This document shows, piece by piece, positions 22,480 to 33,811 of a DNA stretch of 64,000 bases. A program made the position numbers and the translations under genes. This stretch comes from Vairimorpha apis BRL 01 (taxonomy: Eukaryota > Microsporidia > Nosematidae). The DNA is taken from assembly GCA_000447185.1 (NCBI GenBank), contig KE647312.1, forward strand, positions 1-64,000, given 5' to 3'. The notes beneath the pieces were generated by a model. The model did not search any database. It had not been told where the DNA came from and saw only the letters and a list, made by a program, of their open reading frames with translations. Positions within the stretch are counted from its first letter, which is position 1; every line of letters begins with the position of its first letter.

Positions 22480-23127
22480 TTAATGTATAATCTCATTTTT
22501 TATAAACGTTGTTTTTTTAATAAATTTATAAATATAACAAATAGTTATTATTGTATTAACTAAATAGAATATTCTATATATTATTTTTTTAACGCCAATT
22601 TTATTAAAGAAATTTTCTACTATTTTTATACTGTTATTGAGATCATAACTATTATCAATAATTAAATCAAATTTTATTATCTTATTAAGCTCATCAAATT
22701 TATCGTGCATCGCACACCGTTTGCTAATTTCTATTTCATTCATTCCTCTTTTTCTTAACCGATTGATAACAATTTTTTTATCTATTTTTATATAAATAAA
22801 AATAAAACCTTTTTTATTAATAAAATGTTTTACTCCTTCGAATTCTAAATCATATATTTTACAAGAATCATGCTTTAGACTTCCGTAAAAAGTGTCATTA
22901 AATTTCGTATATTCTTCTAATTCTAATCCATTGATTTTATTATTAATTATATCAAGAAACATATTTTTGTTTATAAAAAAATAATCAACTCCATCTATCT
23001 CGCCTTTTCTTGGTGTTCTAGTTGTGTAAGATATACTAAGTTGAATATCAAATGTATTTATAATGTGTTTTATAATTGTTGTTTTTCCAGAACCACTTGG
23101 ACCTGTAAATATTATACCATTAAGCAT
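22480..23127 (-). CDS. GUK1: Guanylate kinase with C-terminal hydrophobic tail
   Basis: Converts GMP and ATP to GDP and ADP in nucleotide salvage. The 215-residue product has the P-loop GPSGSGKTT at residues 9-17, the GMP-binding block SISYTTRTPRKGEIDGVDYF, then EYTKFNDTFYGS, and the lid Arg region VINRLRKRG. The usual fold ends around residue 177; here about 38 extra residues follow, with a hydrophobic stretch (about 183-203, IIYRIFYLVNTIITICYIY) flanked by Lys. This looks like a tail anchor, unusual for a cytosolic enzyme. CCC lies 6 nt before the ATG (GGG at 23134-23136 on the plus strand). Confidence 0.92.
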   Translation of the reverse strand: MLNGIIFTGPSGSGKTTIIKHIINTFDIQLSISYTTRTPRKGEIDGVDYFFINKNMFLDIINNKINGLELEEYTKFNDTFYGSLKHDSCKIYDLEFEGVKHFINKKGFIFIYIKIDKKIVINRLRKRGMNEIEISKRCAMHDKFDELNKIIKFDLIIDNSYDLNNSIKIVENFFNKIGVKKIIYRIFYLVNTIITICYIYKFIKKTTFIKNEIIH

Positions 23128-23136
23128 TTTAATGGG

Positions 23137-23695
23137 TTTACAATAGCAATTATTTATTTAATAATAATAAATATATAATAGAATATATTGTTTTTAATCA
23201 ACAAATTTTGTATAGATAAAATAATTATATTTTTTATTAATTTTTATTATATGATTTTTACTTATATAAAAATCATTGTTTTATAAATATAAAATTAAAA
23301 TGATTTAAAATTATACGTTTTAATTAGTTTAATTTCATAAAATTTAATATTAATTTTTAAAAATCAAAATTAATTTTTTAATTAGATGAAAAGTTGTATT
23401 TAAATATTGATAGTTATATTTATTTAAAAAGATAAAATATTTAATAGGAAAGTTTCGTGATTTTATTTATTAAAATAGTAAAATTTTTAGTTAAAAATAA
23501 AATAAAATTTATTTTAAAGTTTTTAAACATTTTATTTTTTCAGGTTTCTTGTTTATGTTATTTAAAGTAAAATATAATTTTTGTAAATAATTTATAATTT
23601 CATAAAAAAATATGAAAAATTTATTATAAAAAATAATTTCAAATAAATTAAAATATAAAAATTTAAACTAATAATAAATAAGAAATTCAAAAAAT
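23137..23695. other. AT-rich spacer
   Basis: No gene or repeat is seen. Confidence 0.5.
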
Positions 23696-26623
23696 TTATT
23701 TTTCTCCATTTTGTTTGTTGTTTAAATCTTCAAAAAATTTCACAAGTTTTCCTACTTTGTTTTTTCTTATATGTTGTAAAGTTGTAGAATAATTTTCTTT
23801 ATCATTTTCAATAAATGTTATTGTTGAATTATTAAATGAATCTCCATCTGTTAAAGAAATTTCTACTTCGACATAACTACCAATGGCAGAATCTGTTGTT
23901 ATTATATTATCACTATCAAAAGTTGTTTGTTCTGCATTATCTTGTTTAACTTTTAATTTATTTGCATAAATATTAGAAGTCGATGTAGATTTATCTTGTT
24001 TGTTTTCCGTTGTTTCAGTACTTTTAGGTTTTTCTAGCTTATCGTTTTTTGACTTTGTACTTTGAGATTCAGACTTATAATTTTTTGATTCTGGTTGAAT
24101 ATTTGTTTTAGTTGTATTATCTTTATAAGGTGTGGATGATTTATTTAATTGTAAAAAATTAGTTTTAGATGTAGTTTGGTTTAACTCATTTGACTTAGAT
24201 AAATTTTGATCTTTTTTAACAGAAATAGAATTTGATATTTTTTCTGAATCTTTATTTTTTGATTTAACATCTACTGATTTACTATGAGGAAGTGAATTCA
24301 AATAACTTTTAATTTCAGAAAGTTTTTCTTTTGATTGAGCATCTTGTTTGGTAGTTGAATTTAAAATATTCTTTTTATTTAATGAAGAAAAATTATTAGA
24401 TTCATTTGTTTTAGCATTTTCAAGAGTAAATGAACTTGTTTGAAGAGAACTTTTAATGGAAGATCTTGGCTTATTTATACTTTCTTGTTTTATTGTAGTA
24501 CTTTGTGTTCTTTTAATGCTATTATTAGAGTTATTTGATTGATTTAAAGAAGTTTTTTTATCTGAAATATTTTTATCCTTCATCGTAGTTTCTTCTTTTT
24601 TAGTAGAATTATTTTTTGACAATAATTGGTCTGAAGTAGATTTTTTATCCTTCATTTGTAATTGAATCGAAGATGGATTGCTCTGTAATACAGAATTCAT
24701 TTTAGTAGAATTTATGTTTTCAGCATTAATATTTTCTTTTAAAGATTTATTTGTTAAAGTAGAAATTTTATTATCACTTGTTTTTTCAAATTTTTTTTGA
24801 TCTGACAATGATTGATTTGAAGTATCGTTTTTGTTGAATTTTTTCTCAGTATAATTTTTACTTGAATCAGAATTTTTATCAGAAGTATTAGTTTGTGTTG
24901 TAGTAGATTGGTGATTTTTTAAAGAATCTGAATTTTTACTTAAAGACGTATTTTTTTCATCTGATTCAAATGTTACCAATTCGATCATTCGACTAGAATT
25001 TTCGACATCACTTTTTTCTTTGTTTGTAACATTATTTAACATATTACTAAGTGATTGTGTAGACATAGAAACAGTAGACAGTGTATTTTCTGATAATATT
25101 GGATTTGAACTAGTAGTATGTTTATTTTTTTCTGTAACTTCACTACTTTTATTTAATTTTTCTTCTTTCATAATTGATTTAGATTTTGGTGAGAACGAGT
25201 TTCTAACAACATTACTTGAATTTTCCAAAGTTTCAATTTTGTTCTTTATAGATGATTTTTCATCAGAAGATGATTCGCTTGATAAATATAGTTGTGAATT
25301 TTCAGTGTTGGAAATTGAAAGATTACTATTTTTTAAACCACATTTACTACAATTACAAATAGAATTACAGCAGCAAACAGATGTTCTGGGTTTTTTACAA
25401 GCATCACATGAACTATTATTACAGTTTTTTCTGTCACATTCTTCATTGTCACAATTACATATATTACTGGTTTTAGATTTGCATGAACAATTGGTCATAT
25501 TACATTCTTGACATTTTTTTAAACCATTATTACAGTTTTTTCTGTCACATTCTTCATTGTCACAATTACATATATTACTGGTTTTAGATTTGCACGAACA
25601 ATTGGTCATATTACAATCTTGACATTTGTATGAAGAGCTTTGATTTTTAGATTTTTCTTTACAATTATTTAATAAAATTTGTGTAATTTCCAAGATAGTA
25701 GGACTACTTGGTTTTTCAAGACTTTCCCTATCTTTAATTTCTGATAATATTGCTTTAATTCTCTTTTGATAATTTTTCTTTTTATCACTCATTTGAGATT
25801 GTAATTCTTCATTCAAATTTTTTTCTTGATTTGAATTAATATCATATTGTGAAATTTCAAAGGCATTTAAATCATTATCTTTTAAAATAAAAACATCATA
25901 AGTATCTTTATTTGAGTTTTGTTTAATTTTATGTAATTCTTCAATGAGACCTTTGTTATCATCTTTTTTATTTTTGCCTTTCATACATATAATATTTTCT
26001 TCTTCACTGTCCTTTAAATTTGTATTATTAAAATCAATTGATTCGCTACTTTGTGTACTGTTTGAAATTTTATTAGATAAAATGTTTGATGTATCACTTA
26101 ATGAATGGAGAACGTGAATATCTTGAGTTACTTGATTACTACTTCTCGATGAATTATAATAAATATTAGGTTCTGAAATTGTTGAATTGTCGTTTGTATG
26201 CGGAGGTACTTTATCTGATACTGTATAATTTTTAATAGGTACAGAAGTAGTTTTAAATTGAGAGATGCGTGGGCTTTTTGAATCTTCGCTAAATGATTTG
26301 TTTGAATTTTTATCACTTTCTTTATTTTCATCATTTTTACTTTGATTGTTAGTTTTTTCTGTTGTATTCATTGATTCTTTTGGTAATGATATATTTGTTT
26401 GCTTCTCTCCACTATTATTAATTGTATTCTTACTTTTTTCTTTAATTTTAGTACTTTCATTAGAACTTTTAATATTTGATTCTTTATTCGTATTATGATC
26501 ATTCATGTTTGTTTTATTACTTTCATTACCTAAATTATTATTTTTATTGCTAACATTACTTGTATCTTTAGTATTATCGTTATTTTCTTCTTTATGTTCT
26601 TTTGAATTATTGCTTTTATTCAT
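23696..26623 (-). CDS. Large Ser/Asn/Lys-rich protein with cysteine-rich repeats
   Basis: I do not recognise this 975-residue protein. It is almost entirely low-complexity (Ser, Asn, Lys, Thr, Glu) and very hydrophilic, with no signal peptide or membrane segment. A Cys-rich block at about residues 333-432 contains two 37-residue direct repeats (each with CNMTNCSCKSKTSNICNCDN and ECDRKNCNN) and a divergent third part rich in C-x2-C pairs. These could bind zinc or form disulfides. The last 80 residues are less repetitive (SAIGSYVEVEISLTDGDSF, ending with a charged helix) and may be the only folded part. The frame is uninterrupted over 2.9 kb, which argues strongly that it is coding. No CCC motif precedes the ATG. 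Confidence 0.75.
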   Translation of the reverse strand: MNKSNNSKEHKEENNDNTKDTSNVSNKNNNLGNESNKTNMNDHNTNKESNIKSSNESTKIKEKSKNTINNSGEKQTNISLPKESMNTTEKTNNQSKNDENKESDKNSNKSFSEDSKSPRISQFKTTSVPIKNYTVSDKVPPHTNDNSTISEPNIYYNSSRSSNQVTQDIHVLHSLSDTSNILSNKISNSTQSSESIDFNNTNLKDSEEENIICMKGKNKKDDNKGLIEELHKIKQNSNKDTYDVFILKDNDLNAFEISQYDINSNQEKNLNEELQSQMSDKKKNYQKRIKAILSEIKDRESLEKPSSPTILEITQILLNNCKEKSKNQSSSYKCQDCNMTNCSCKSKTSNICNCDNEECDRKNCNNGLKKCQECNMTNCSCKSKTSNICNCDNEECDRKNCNNSSCDACKKPRTSVCCCNSICNCSKCGLKNSNLSISNTENSQLYLSSESSSDEKSSIKNKIETLENSSNVVRNSFSPKSKSIMKEEKLNKSSEVTEKNKHTTSSNPILSENTLSTVSMSTQSLSNMLNNVTNKEKSDVENSSRMIELVTFESDEKNTSLSKNSDSLKNHQSTTTQTNTSDKNSDSSKNYTEKKFNKNDTSNQSLSDQKKFEKTSDNKISTLTNKSLKENINAENINSTKMNSVLQSNPSSIQLQMKDKKSTSDQLLSKNNSTKKEETTMKDKNISDKKTSLNQSNNSNNSIKRTQSTTIKQESINKPRSSIKSSLQTSSFTLENAKTNESNNFSSLNKKNILNSTTKQDAQSKEKLSEIKSYLNSLPHSKSVDVKSKNKDSEKISNSISVKKDQNLSKSNELNQTTSKTNFLQLNKSSTPYKDNTTKTNIQPESKNYKSESQSTKSKNDKLEKPKSTETTENKQDKSTSTSNIYANKLKVKQDNAEQTTFDSDNIITTDSAIGSYVEVEISLTDGDSFNNSTITFIENDKENYSTTLQHIRKNKVGKLVKFFEDLNNKQNGEK
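25418..25628 (-). repeat. 111-bp in-frame direct repeat (cysteine-rich)
   Basis: About 100 bp at 25418-25517 recurs at 25529-25628 with very few differences (offset 111 bp, 37 codons). It encodes the duplicated Cys-rich module of the Ser/Asn/Lys-rich protein. Confidence 0.95.
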
Positions 26624-29542
26624 TGTGGTGTGTCAAATTTTTTTCTTTTATGTTTTTTATCTTGATTGGTCCTTTTTAAAAACCAATATAATTTTTTTTA
26701 AATTAAAAGTTATTTGTTCAAATAAAATAAACCTATAAATACAAATATGTTATAAAATAATTTTTATATAATAAAAGAAATAAAGTATTTATATTTGGTT
26801 AAAAATATATATAAAATTATTTATAAATTAATTTAAAAGATTAATTAATAAAATCTAATTGATATAGATATAAATTAAAAATATACTTTTTGAGAAAAAT
26901 TTTACAGTAGAAACATCAAATGAAAAAATAATATGACTCATATACTATTAAATATATTTTTTAATATTTCTTTATCTTTTTTAATTTAGATTTAAAATAT
27001 TTTAAAAAATTCTTAGCTATATTTATATATTATTTAGTTTAGATAATAATTAAAACTTGTAAAAATATTTATAATTAAAATGGTTTTAAGATATTTTAAT
27101 AATTTTATAAATTAACACTTTTAAATTTTACAAAAAAAAATTATTTTACGCTTTATTATAGTAATAATTTTAATTTCTATTATTTTTTAAATATTTTGTA
27201 ATACATTATTAATATAAACTTAAAGGATAAATTAAAACAAAATTTAAAATGATCTAAAAATTTTTTGTTTTAGTACAATTTACATTGAATGTTTGTAAAT
27301 TTTTATTACTTTAATATTAATATCTATATTTTTTTACAATAATTTTAATCTTATTAAAAGTATTTTAAATTTATAAAATATAAATATTTGTATTTTTAAC
27401 TTCTTTAATTAAATGATTTTTTTATCATAAAAAATAATAACAAAAAATATTTTATAAAAAATTTATATAGTTTTACTTTTCGATTTTTATATATGTGAAA
27501 AAAATAGCAGTAAAAAATTATTAGATATAATTATTATTATTTATGCATTAAATAAAATATTTTATTAAAAAAAATTATAATATAATTAAATTTTGCATTG
27601 ATTGATTCATTTTTTAATTTAATTTAATTTTTTGTTTATTACAATATTTTAAAAAAACATAATTATCATTTTTATAAATTTATATTAAATAAACATATTT
27701 TAAGCACGTAAAATATATTAAAAAATATACAATTAATATTTTTATTTTTTTGTTCTTTACATATATTATTTTATTTAATTATCTAAAAAAATAATCAAAT
27801 AAACTTAATTAAAATAGATGTAATTGCATACAATTTTTTTAAGATATATTAAAAAAATTGCAACATATTTACGAAGTCAGTTAAATTATATTAATATGTT
27901 TTAACTAATCTATAGTTTTGTTTAAATAAATTGATTATAATTTAATTATCTGTAAATTATAAATTTTTGTTGGAATATAAAGAAACATATTTTTTGTCAT
28001 ATATATAAAAATAAAAAACAGCGAAATATTTTAAAAAAATTATATACAATTAAACAGAATTTTAAGAGTTCTTTTATAATGAAAATATTATATAATAAAA
28101 TAAAAGCAATTTAATCAAACTTTATTAAAGTATTAAAAATTTTGTATTGTTTTAGAAAATATTAAATAAAAGACCAAAAAATTTTACAATCTTAATGATT
28201 ACAAACATTTTTATAGAAATTTTCAAGTAAATAAAATATATAATATACTATTCTATTAAATTTTATAAAATTGTCAAATAAACGTATTTTTAAAAATTTT
28301 CTTAAACAAAAATCTATTACAAAAAAATATTAAGGTATTTATTAATATGTAATCAATAAAAAATTTGTCGTTAAAATTTATATGTAAAATAATTGATAAA
28401 AGAAAGCAATTGATTTAATCAAACCTTCTTTTTTTTGTTTTAAATGTACCATTTAATAATTTTATATAAGTATTTTGCTTTAAAAAATTAATAAATAATT
28501 AAATGTATTATTCATGTATAATAAAATTTTATATATAAAAACTAATTTATAGTATAAAAAAAAAGATTTTACAGGTTGCATTTTTTTGAAAGTTTTTTTA
28601 TTTTTAGATACAATATTTAAAATATAAAAAATCTATGTAAAAGTCTTACGTTGATTTGCTGTAAGATTTTATTAAATTTGTCATGAAGTTGTTTTCATAT
28701 ATTTTTTTGTGAAAAAAACAAAAATATATTTTTAATAATTTATTTTAATATTATTACAATACAATTTAAAATTTAATTTACTTACATTGTTTTAAAAAAT
28801 TTAAGTATAATGTTTAAAGTTTTTAATTTAATTTAAGAAAATATATAAATATTAAAGTTTTTTATATAAATACTTGCAAAAAACCAAAATAAACATATTA
28901 AATATAATGGTTTTAATAGTTTATTGTAAAAAACACATAAATTATTAGCTTTTATTTCTATTTAAAATTAAATAAGTAAAATATTTAGTTAAATAAATAT
29001 ATTTTTTTTACTGATTCATTTATTATTTAAAAAAATTGTAAAATCTAATTAAAAAATTAAAAGAAGATTGTATTTTATCCACTTAACACAATATGATAAG
29101 TATATTATTTAAACTATTATATTCTTCTAAAATTTTAGTGAGATACAAATATTTGGTTAAAAACTTTCTGTATCGTCTTTATAGATCTAAAAATTAAACA
29201 ATTCAGACAAACAAATTTAAAAAAAAATTTTTGTTTTTTTTTACAATTGATTAAAGAATGACTTTATTTTTAATAAAAATATTTCAAAAATATCAAATCT
29301 AATATTTAAATCAATATAAATTTAATTTTATTTATATTAAATTTTTAAAAATATCTGATGTTTTTATGTTATTTTTTATGATTTATTTTTAAAGATAGAT
29401 ATAATTAATAAAGTTAAATGTTTCCATTTTAAAATAAAATAATCTTAAAAATATCTATTTCAAAAATCCTTTTTAAATAATAATATTTTAACCAATGAAT
29501 TTTTTAGTTGATTTTTTTTATTTTTATATTTTTATCATTTAA
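26624..29542. other. 2.9-kb gene desert
   Basis: No open frame of interest, repeat array or RNA gene is seen on either strand; composition is almost only A and T with long A and T runs. A decayed gene beyond recognition cannot be excluded. Confidence 0.5.
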
Positions 29543-29552
29543 GGGAAGCCAT

Positions 29553-30246
29553 ATGAAAACAAACATTTATAAAAAAATTTTAGAAACAGAAATAAATAAA
29601 CTACTACCTCTTTTATCTTTTGGAAGCAATTTAAACACTTTATATAATTTACATGATTTAGGTATGAATCCATCTATACATGTTATGATTATACCGGCAT
29701 TCATATCAATTTATGGTGGATCTTTGGTCTCAAATTTAATATATAAAAATTTTTCGTTTACCTTTGAATCTATAATATATTTCATAACTTCTCTAATGGT
29801 ATTTAATATTATACATAATGTTGTATTAATCAAGAAAAGTCTAAAATTTTGTTCAATTATTGGAAAAGGACTTGGTTTTGTTAGCAATAAAAATATTAAA
29901 GAGGATTTTCCAACACTTTTAGGAAGGTTAATGGTTTCAGAAGTATTTAATCAAACATTTAAAAAAGTTTATTTTCCTTCTAGTGAATTTGAATTTACAC
30001 CAAAAAGTTTTAACACTTTTGTTTTTAACATATGTATTTTAATATTTTCAAAATTATTTCAAATACCAGATTATTATTTATTTGGTACAATTATATTTAT
30101 TGAACTGAGACCAATTATAGAAAAAATGTTTTTTAGAGAAGAAATAATAATAAAAAAACAAAAAAACTGAGATTCAGATTCCTGAAACTAAAATCAAAAG
30201 ACCAATTAGAAGATCAAGTATAGCAAATTTAAGTAATAAATATTAA
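29553..30246 (+). CDS. Multi-pass membrane protein, TRIC channel-like; C-terminal frame break likely
   Basis: About 205 residues in the main frame (to 30170), with four or five hydrophobic segments. HVMIIPAFISIYGGSLVSNL near residue 44, a hydrophobic helix, GKGLGF near 108 and FTPKSFNTFVFN near 150 follow the order seen in TRIC-type trimeric cation channels of ER membranes. The match is by eye and weak. After the stop the sequence still looks coding in another frame (IPETKIKRPIRRSSIANL, to 30246). The two frames join if the two A7 runs at 30152-30158 and 30160-30166 are each one base short, giving a basic tail. The ATG at 29553 is chosen because GGG lies 7 nt upstream; the codons before it lack an ATG. 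Confidence 0.5.
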
Positions 30247-30266
30247 CTAAAATTAAATTTTTTATT

Positions 30267-30473
30267 TTAATCGTAAACATTAAAACCAATATCAGCTGCA
30301 TATTCTCTAAAACATCGTCTACAAATTTGCATATCATATTTAAAAATTATACCTCTAAATCTTTTACAAGCTCTACATCTTTTTGAGTCTTCATTAGTAG
30401 CAATCTTGTGACTAAAAGGTCCAAAGGTTTCTCCTTTTTTTATTGGTATATCGCAAAGTTCTTCAAAATTCAT
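30267..30473 (-). CDS. RPS29: Ribosomal protein uS14 (S29)
   Basis: Small-subunit ribosomal protein at the 40S head. The 68-residue product contains the zinc ligands C-x2-C and C-x2-C around [12 protein letters not shown] and the family signature [14 protein letters not shown]. It is about 12 residues longer than yeast S29 at the N-terminus ([14 protein letters not shown]). CCCC lies 7 nt before the ATG (GGGG at 30481-30484 on the plus strand). It is tail-to-tail with the membrane-protein gene, only about 20 bp from that gene's extended end. Confidence 0.93.
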   Translation of the reverse strand: MNFEELCDIPIKKGETFGPFSHKIATNEDSKRCRACKRFRGIIFKYDMQICRRCFREYAADIGFNVYD

Positions 30474-30644
30474 TATATAAGGGGTTTAGATAAAATAAAT
30501 TTTTTTGAAAATCATTTTTATTGTAAAATAAAATTTAAAATTTTTAAAACTTCTAAGATATTGCTTTATTTAAAAGAAAATATTTATTTAGGGTATATTT
30601 GTATTATATGTATTTATATATTATAACAATTAGAATTCAGTTGA

Positions 30645-30790
30645 CTTTTGTACACAGTTTATTCCTCAAATTTCTTCTCCGTAGACACCTGTTATTCAGT
30701 AAATTTTTAGTCTCTGCAGGCTTCCATAAGAGACTTTATAAAGTCATTTTAGCACTCTGTCTTATATATATGCCTGTGTTGCTTTATTTT
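30645..30790 (-). mobile_element. Decayed 3' end of the same retrotransposon family
   Basis: On the minus strand ACACAGGCATA...GAGTGCT...ATGGAAGCC...AGAGAC aligns by eye with the C-terminal segment TQAYVQARVLKM of the remnant at 18.7 kb, with many substitutions and several stops. It is an older copy, recognisable partly because it is GC-richer than its neighbours. Confidence 0.7.
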
Positions 30791-32017
30791 AAAATTTAAT
30801 TTAGTCATAAAGTTTTTTAAAGATTATAAAATAAAAGTAACCATATTTTAGTTTTAATCTGTTTTAAATTTTTTTATACCTAAATAAATAGTTAAAAAAT
30901 ATAGTATTAAAAAATGTACAAATTAACTAAATTATTTTAATATAATTATAAATTTTTATTTATTTTAAAATGAGATAATTATTAATATTCTTTCATTGTT
31001 TTATATAAAAATATATTATATATTATAGATAATCAACATTCTTAAAAAAATTTAAAAAATGGTGTTTTTTATCAATTATTGTAATAAAAATAACATATTA
31101 ACATAATAGTGTGTACATTATAATAAAAAGACGTTTCATACTTACTATAAAAATCTCCTATTTAAGGCATTAAAAGATTATTTTAATAATATAAGTTAAA
31201 TAAAAAAATTAGTTTTTATATGTTAAATTAAAACATTTAAATATCTAATAAAATTTAAAAAGGTTTATTTTTAAATAAAAATAAAATTAATTTTTATATC
31301 TACATTAAAAATTATGTGAAAAACAATTGAATTTACAATATTTGATAAATGTTATGTAATTTTATTAATTAAATTTTTTACTATGATACTGTAAATTTTT
31401 ATTTAATAAAAATATATTTATAAAATATTTTTAACAAAATTTATATAATTAATAGAAGTATTATGCTTTAAAATTTTATTCAATTTTAAGATTTATATTA
31501 TTTATTTTTTTATTTTTAATTAAATTGATAAAATAAAATAATAGGCGCACCAAAAGGTCCTATTGCCTAAAGGAATTAAAGTTATAAAAGTGATTAACAA
31601 CTTTAAACAAAATTTGGAGACATTAAAATCGGAAAAATAAAATCTTACAATATATACCTCATTAAATTATTTAAATTTTAATTTTTTTATCAATTAATAA
31701 AATATATATTGGTATTTTTAAATTAAAAATAAGAACAGATAAAACATTTAAATTTAAAATATGTTGTATAATACATTATATATTGCGTTTTTTTTATTTT
31801 TACTAAACAGAAAAAAAATTCATCCAATAAAATGAAACATTATGTTTGAAAATTTTATTTACATATTTTATTCAACAAATATATTAAAATTATTTTAAAT
31901 GTAAAATATTATAAAAATACATGTATTTATTTATTTTACAAAAAGATTAATACTTGAAACATAAAAATGTATTTTTTTAATTTAAAACAAAAATAAACAT
32001 CATTAATTGTCAAAAAA
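30791..32017. other. AT-rich spacer with a small GC-richer island
   Basis: No gene is seen. At about 31545-31625 a GC-richer island (ggcgcaccaaaaggtccta and following) includes a 27-codon frame ending at a stop near 31640 (start VLLPKGIKVIKVINN). It may be a fragment of a dead gene or element. Confidence 0.4.
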
Positions 32018-33151
32018 ATGTATAATATTATATATCTCCTTTACACATTATTAAATTTAAATCCTAAAAAATTTTCAAATCTAATAGAACCAAAAGAACA
32101 TGAAATTTTAACTCATAACAACGAGATTAATAAGCGTTTAACCATCCAAAATCTAAGTAGAGAAATTTTATATGAAAGTTTAATATCAATAGATTCTATT
32201 ATATTTCTTTTAGAAACTAATGCCATACTTATTAAGGATTTAGAAACTTTTATTAAAGCAACAATTTTTGAAACTAAAAAATTATTACTTAAGCGACCGA
32301 ATGTATTTTTACAATTTAGTAATTTTTCAACTAAAGTTGAAGCACCAAATTCTTTGATTAAACAAATTCTTAAAATAAGAAATAAACTTTTTGAGTTAGA
32401 CAAATCTCAAATAGCTTTATCATTAACAAAACAAAAGTTTACTGAACTTAAATCAAGAATTGATGTTGATTTAACTTTATATGATGATCAAAAAGAGAAT
32501 GAATATTTACGTATGATAAAATCTATATTTTCATCTAAAAATAGTGAAGACGGTATTCAAATAAATTTAAGTAAAGAAAAATATGAATTTTATCGAGAAA
32601 ACATTGATCTTACAAAACAACAAATTTTTGATTCAAAAGTTTCTCTAAATCTAGGAGGTTCAATATTCGATCCAGCTTTGTTAACTACATTAATTAAAAA
32701 AATGACTGTACAGAATAAACGCGAAATTGTTAAAAAAACTATTTTGAGTTTTTTTGAACCATTGTTATTATTAAAACGATCAACAGATAATAAGACTTTT
32801 ATTGAAAAAAAGAAACAAATATTAGAATTTTTATCAAATTGTTTAGAAATAAAAAATAGTAAATATACAGCTCTTCTTGATAATGCTTTTTACATGAGAT
32901 CAAAATTAATAGAATACTACGTAAAAGAAAATGTCAATGATGAACAATTTTTTAAGTTTTTAGATATTTTACAAGAAAGACAAATAAAAAAAATGATTTA
33001 TTGTTTTGAAAATATGACTGATAAGCAACTTAAATATTTTTTAGTGCCTAGCAAACGAATGATAGAGCTTTACTTAAATTATATATGTGATGGACAAGAT
33101 AGTTCCAAAGAAAAACTATTTAAACTATTTGAAAAAAATGAATTAAATTAA
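32018..33151 (+). CDS. Unknown helical protein, possible signal peptide
   Basis: I do not recognise this 377-residue protein. It starts MYNIIYLLYTLLNLNP, which could be a signal peptide or just a hydrophobic helix. The rest is predicted by eye to be mostly helical, Lys/Leu/Ile-rich, without cysteine-rich or low-complexity tracts and with good codon variety, so it is very likely real. A block near residue 208 (VSLNLGGSIFDPALLTTLIK) is the least simple part. No CCC motif is found before the ATG. It is probably a lineage-specific protein. Confidence 0.7.
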   Translation: MYNIIYLLYTLLNLNPKKFSNLIEPKEHEILTHNNEINKRLTIQNLSREILYESLISIDSIIFLLETNAILIKDLETFIKATIFETKKLLLKRPNVFLQFSNFSTKVEAPNSLIKQILKIRNKLFELDKSQIALSLTKQKFTELKSRIDVDLTLYDDQKENEYLRMIKSIFSSKNSEDGIQINLSKEKYEFYRENIDLTKQQIFDSKVSLNLGGSIFDPALLTTLIKKMTVQNKREIVKKTILSFFEPLLLLKRSTDNKTFIEKKKQILEFLSNCLEIKNSKYTALLDNAFYMRSKLIEYYVKENVNDEQFFKFLDILQERQIKKMIYCFENMTDKQLKYFLVPSKRMIELYLNYICDGQDSSKEKLFKLFEKNELN

Positions 33152-33593
33152 AACTTATTTGTTTTAAATTTTTATATTAAAATTAAAGATGATTTTAATG
33201 TTTAATTGTTAAATTAAAATATTTATTTAACTTAAATCAATTTTTTCTTAATTTTTATAATATCTTTTGAATTCAATTGTCTTCATATGCACAAAGGCAA
33301 TTTTGATATGATTATGAGACTATTAAAAATAAAAACAATTTTTTGATCAATCATATTTTCTTTATAAAACAATTATTATTTATATTTGTTTTGTAGTTCA
33401 TTTATAAAAATTTTATTTTAAATGAAAAAAGAAATTAAAAAGAAACTGAAAATGATGTTTAAAATTGTAAATTGTTAATTTTTAAAAAAAATTTAATTAT
33501 AAAAATTTTTTATATTTTTTTAATATTAATATAAAACATTACAAAACTTTTAAATACATTAAATTAAATAAAAAATATTTTATAAATGTTTAA
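33152..33593. other. AT-rich spacer
   Basis: No gene is seen; it leads into the inverted repeat at 33594. Confidence 0.5.
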
Positions 33594-33811
33594 AAATTTA
33601 TTTAAACTATAAATAATTTACTTTTGAAAGTTTTCAGACATTATTAAATTATATAAAATAGACTAAAAATTTTAAATTTTAAATATAATCATAAAAATTT
33701 TTTTTAATAAATAATTACTGGTTTTTATTTTCATAAATTAAATTAAACCAAAAACCATAATTAATTTTAAAAAACTTTCAAAAGTAAATTATTTATAGTT
33801 TAAATAAATTT
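33594..33811. repeat. Perfect 41-bp inverted repeat with 136-bp centre
   Basis: The 41 bases at 33594-33634 are exactly reverse-complementary to 33771-33811 (inner ends ttttgaaagtttt and aaaactttcaaaa). The centre is AT-rich and non-coding. It could be a MITE-like element, a cruciform or a hairpin in a transcript. It lies between two convergent genes (32018 and uS7). Confidence 0.85.

Noticed and set aside
25020..25511. 163-codon plus-strand frame inside the Ser/Asn/Lys-rich gene
   Set aside because: It is the antisense of a long, uninterrupted low-complexity gene whose codon bias leaves the other strand open.
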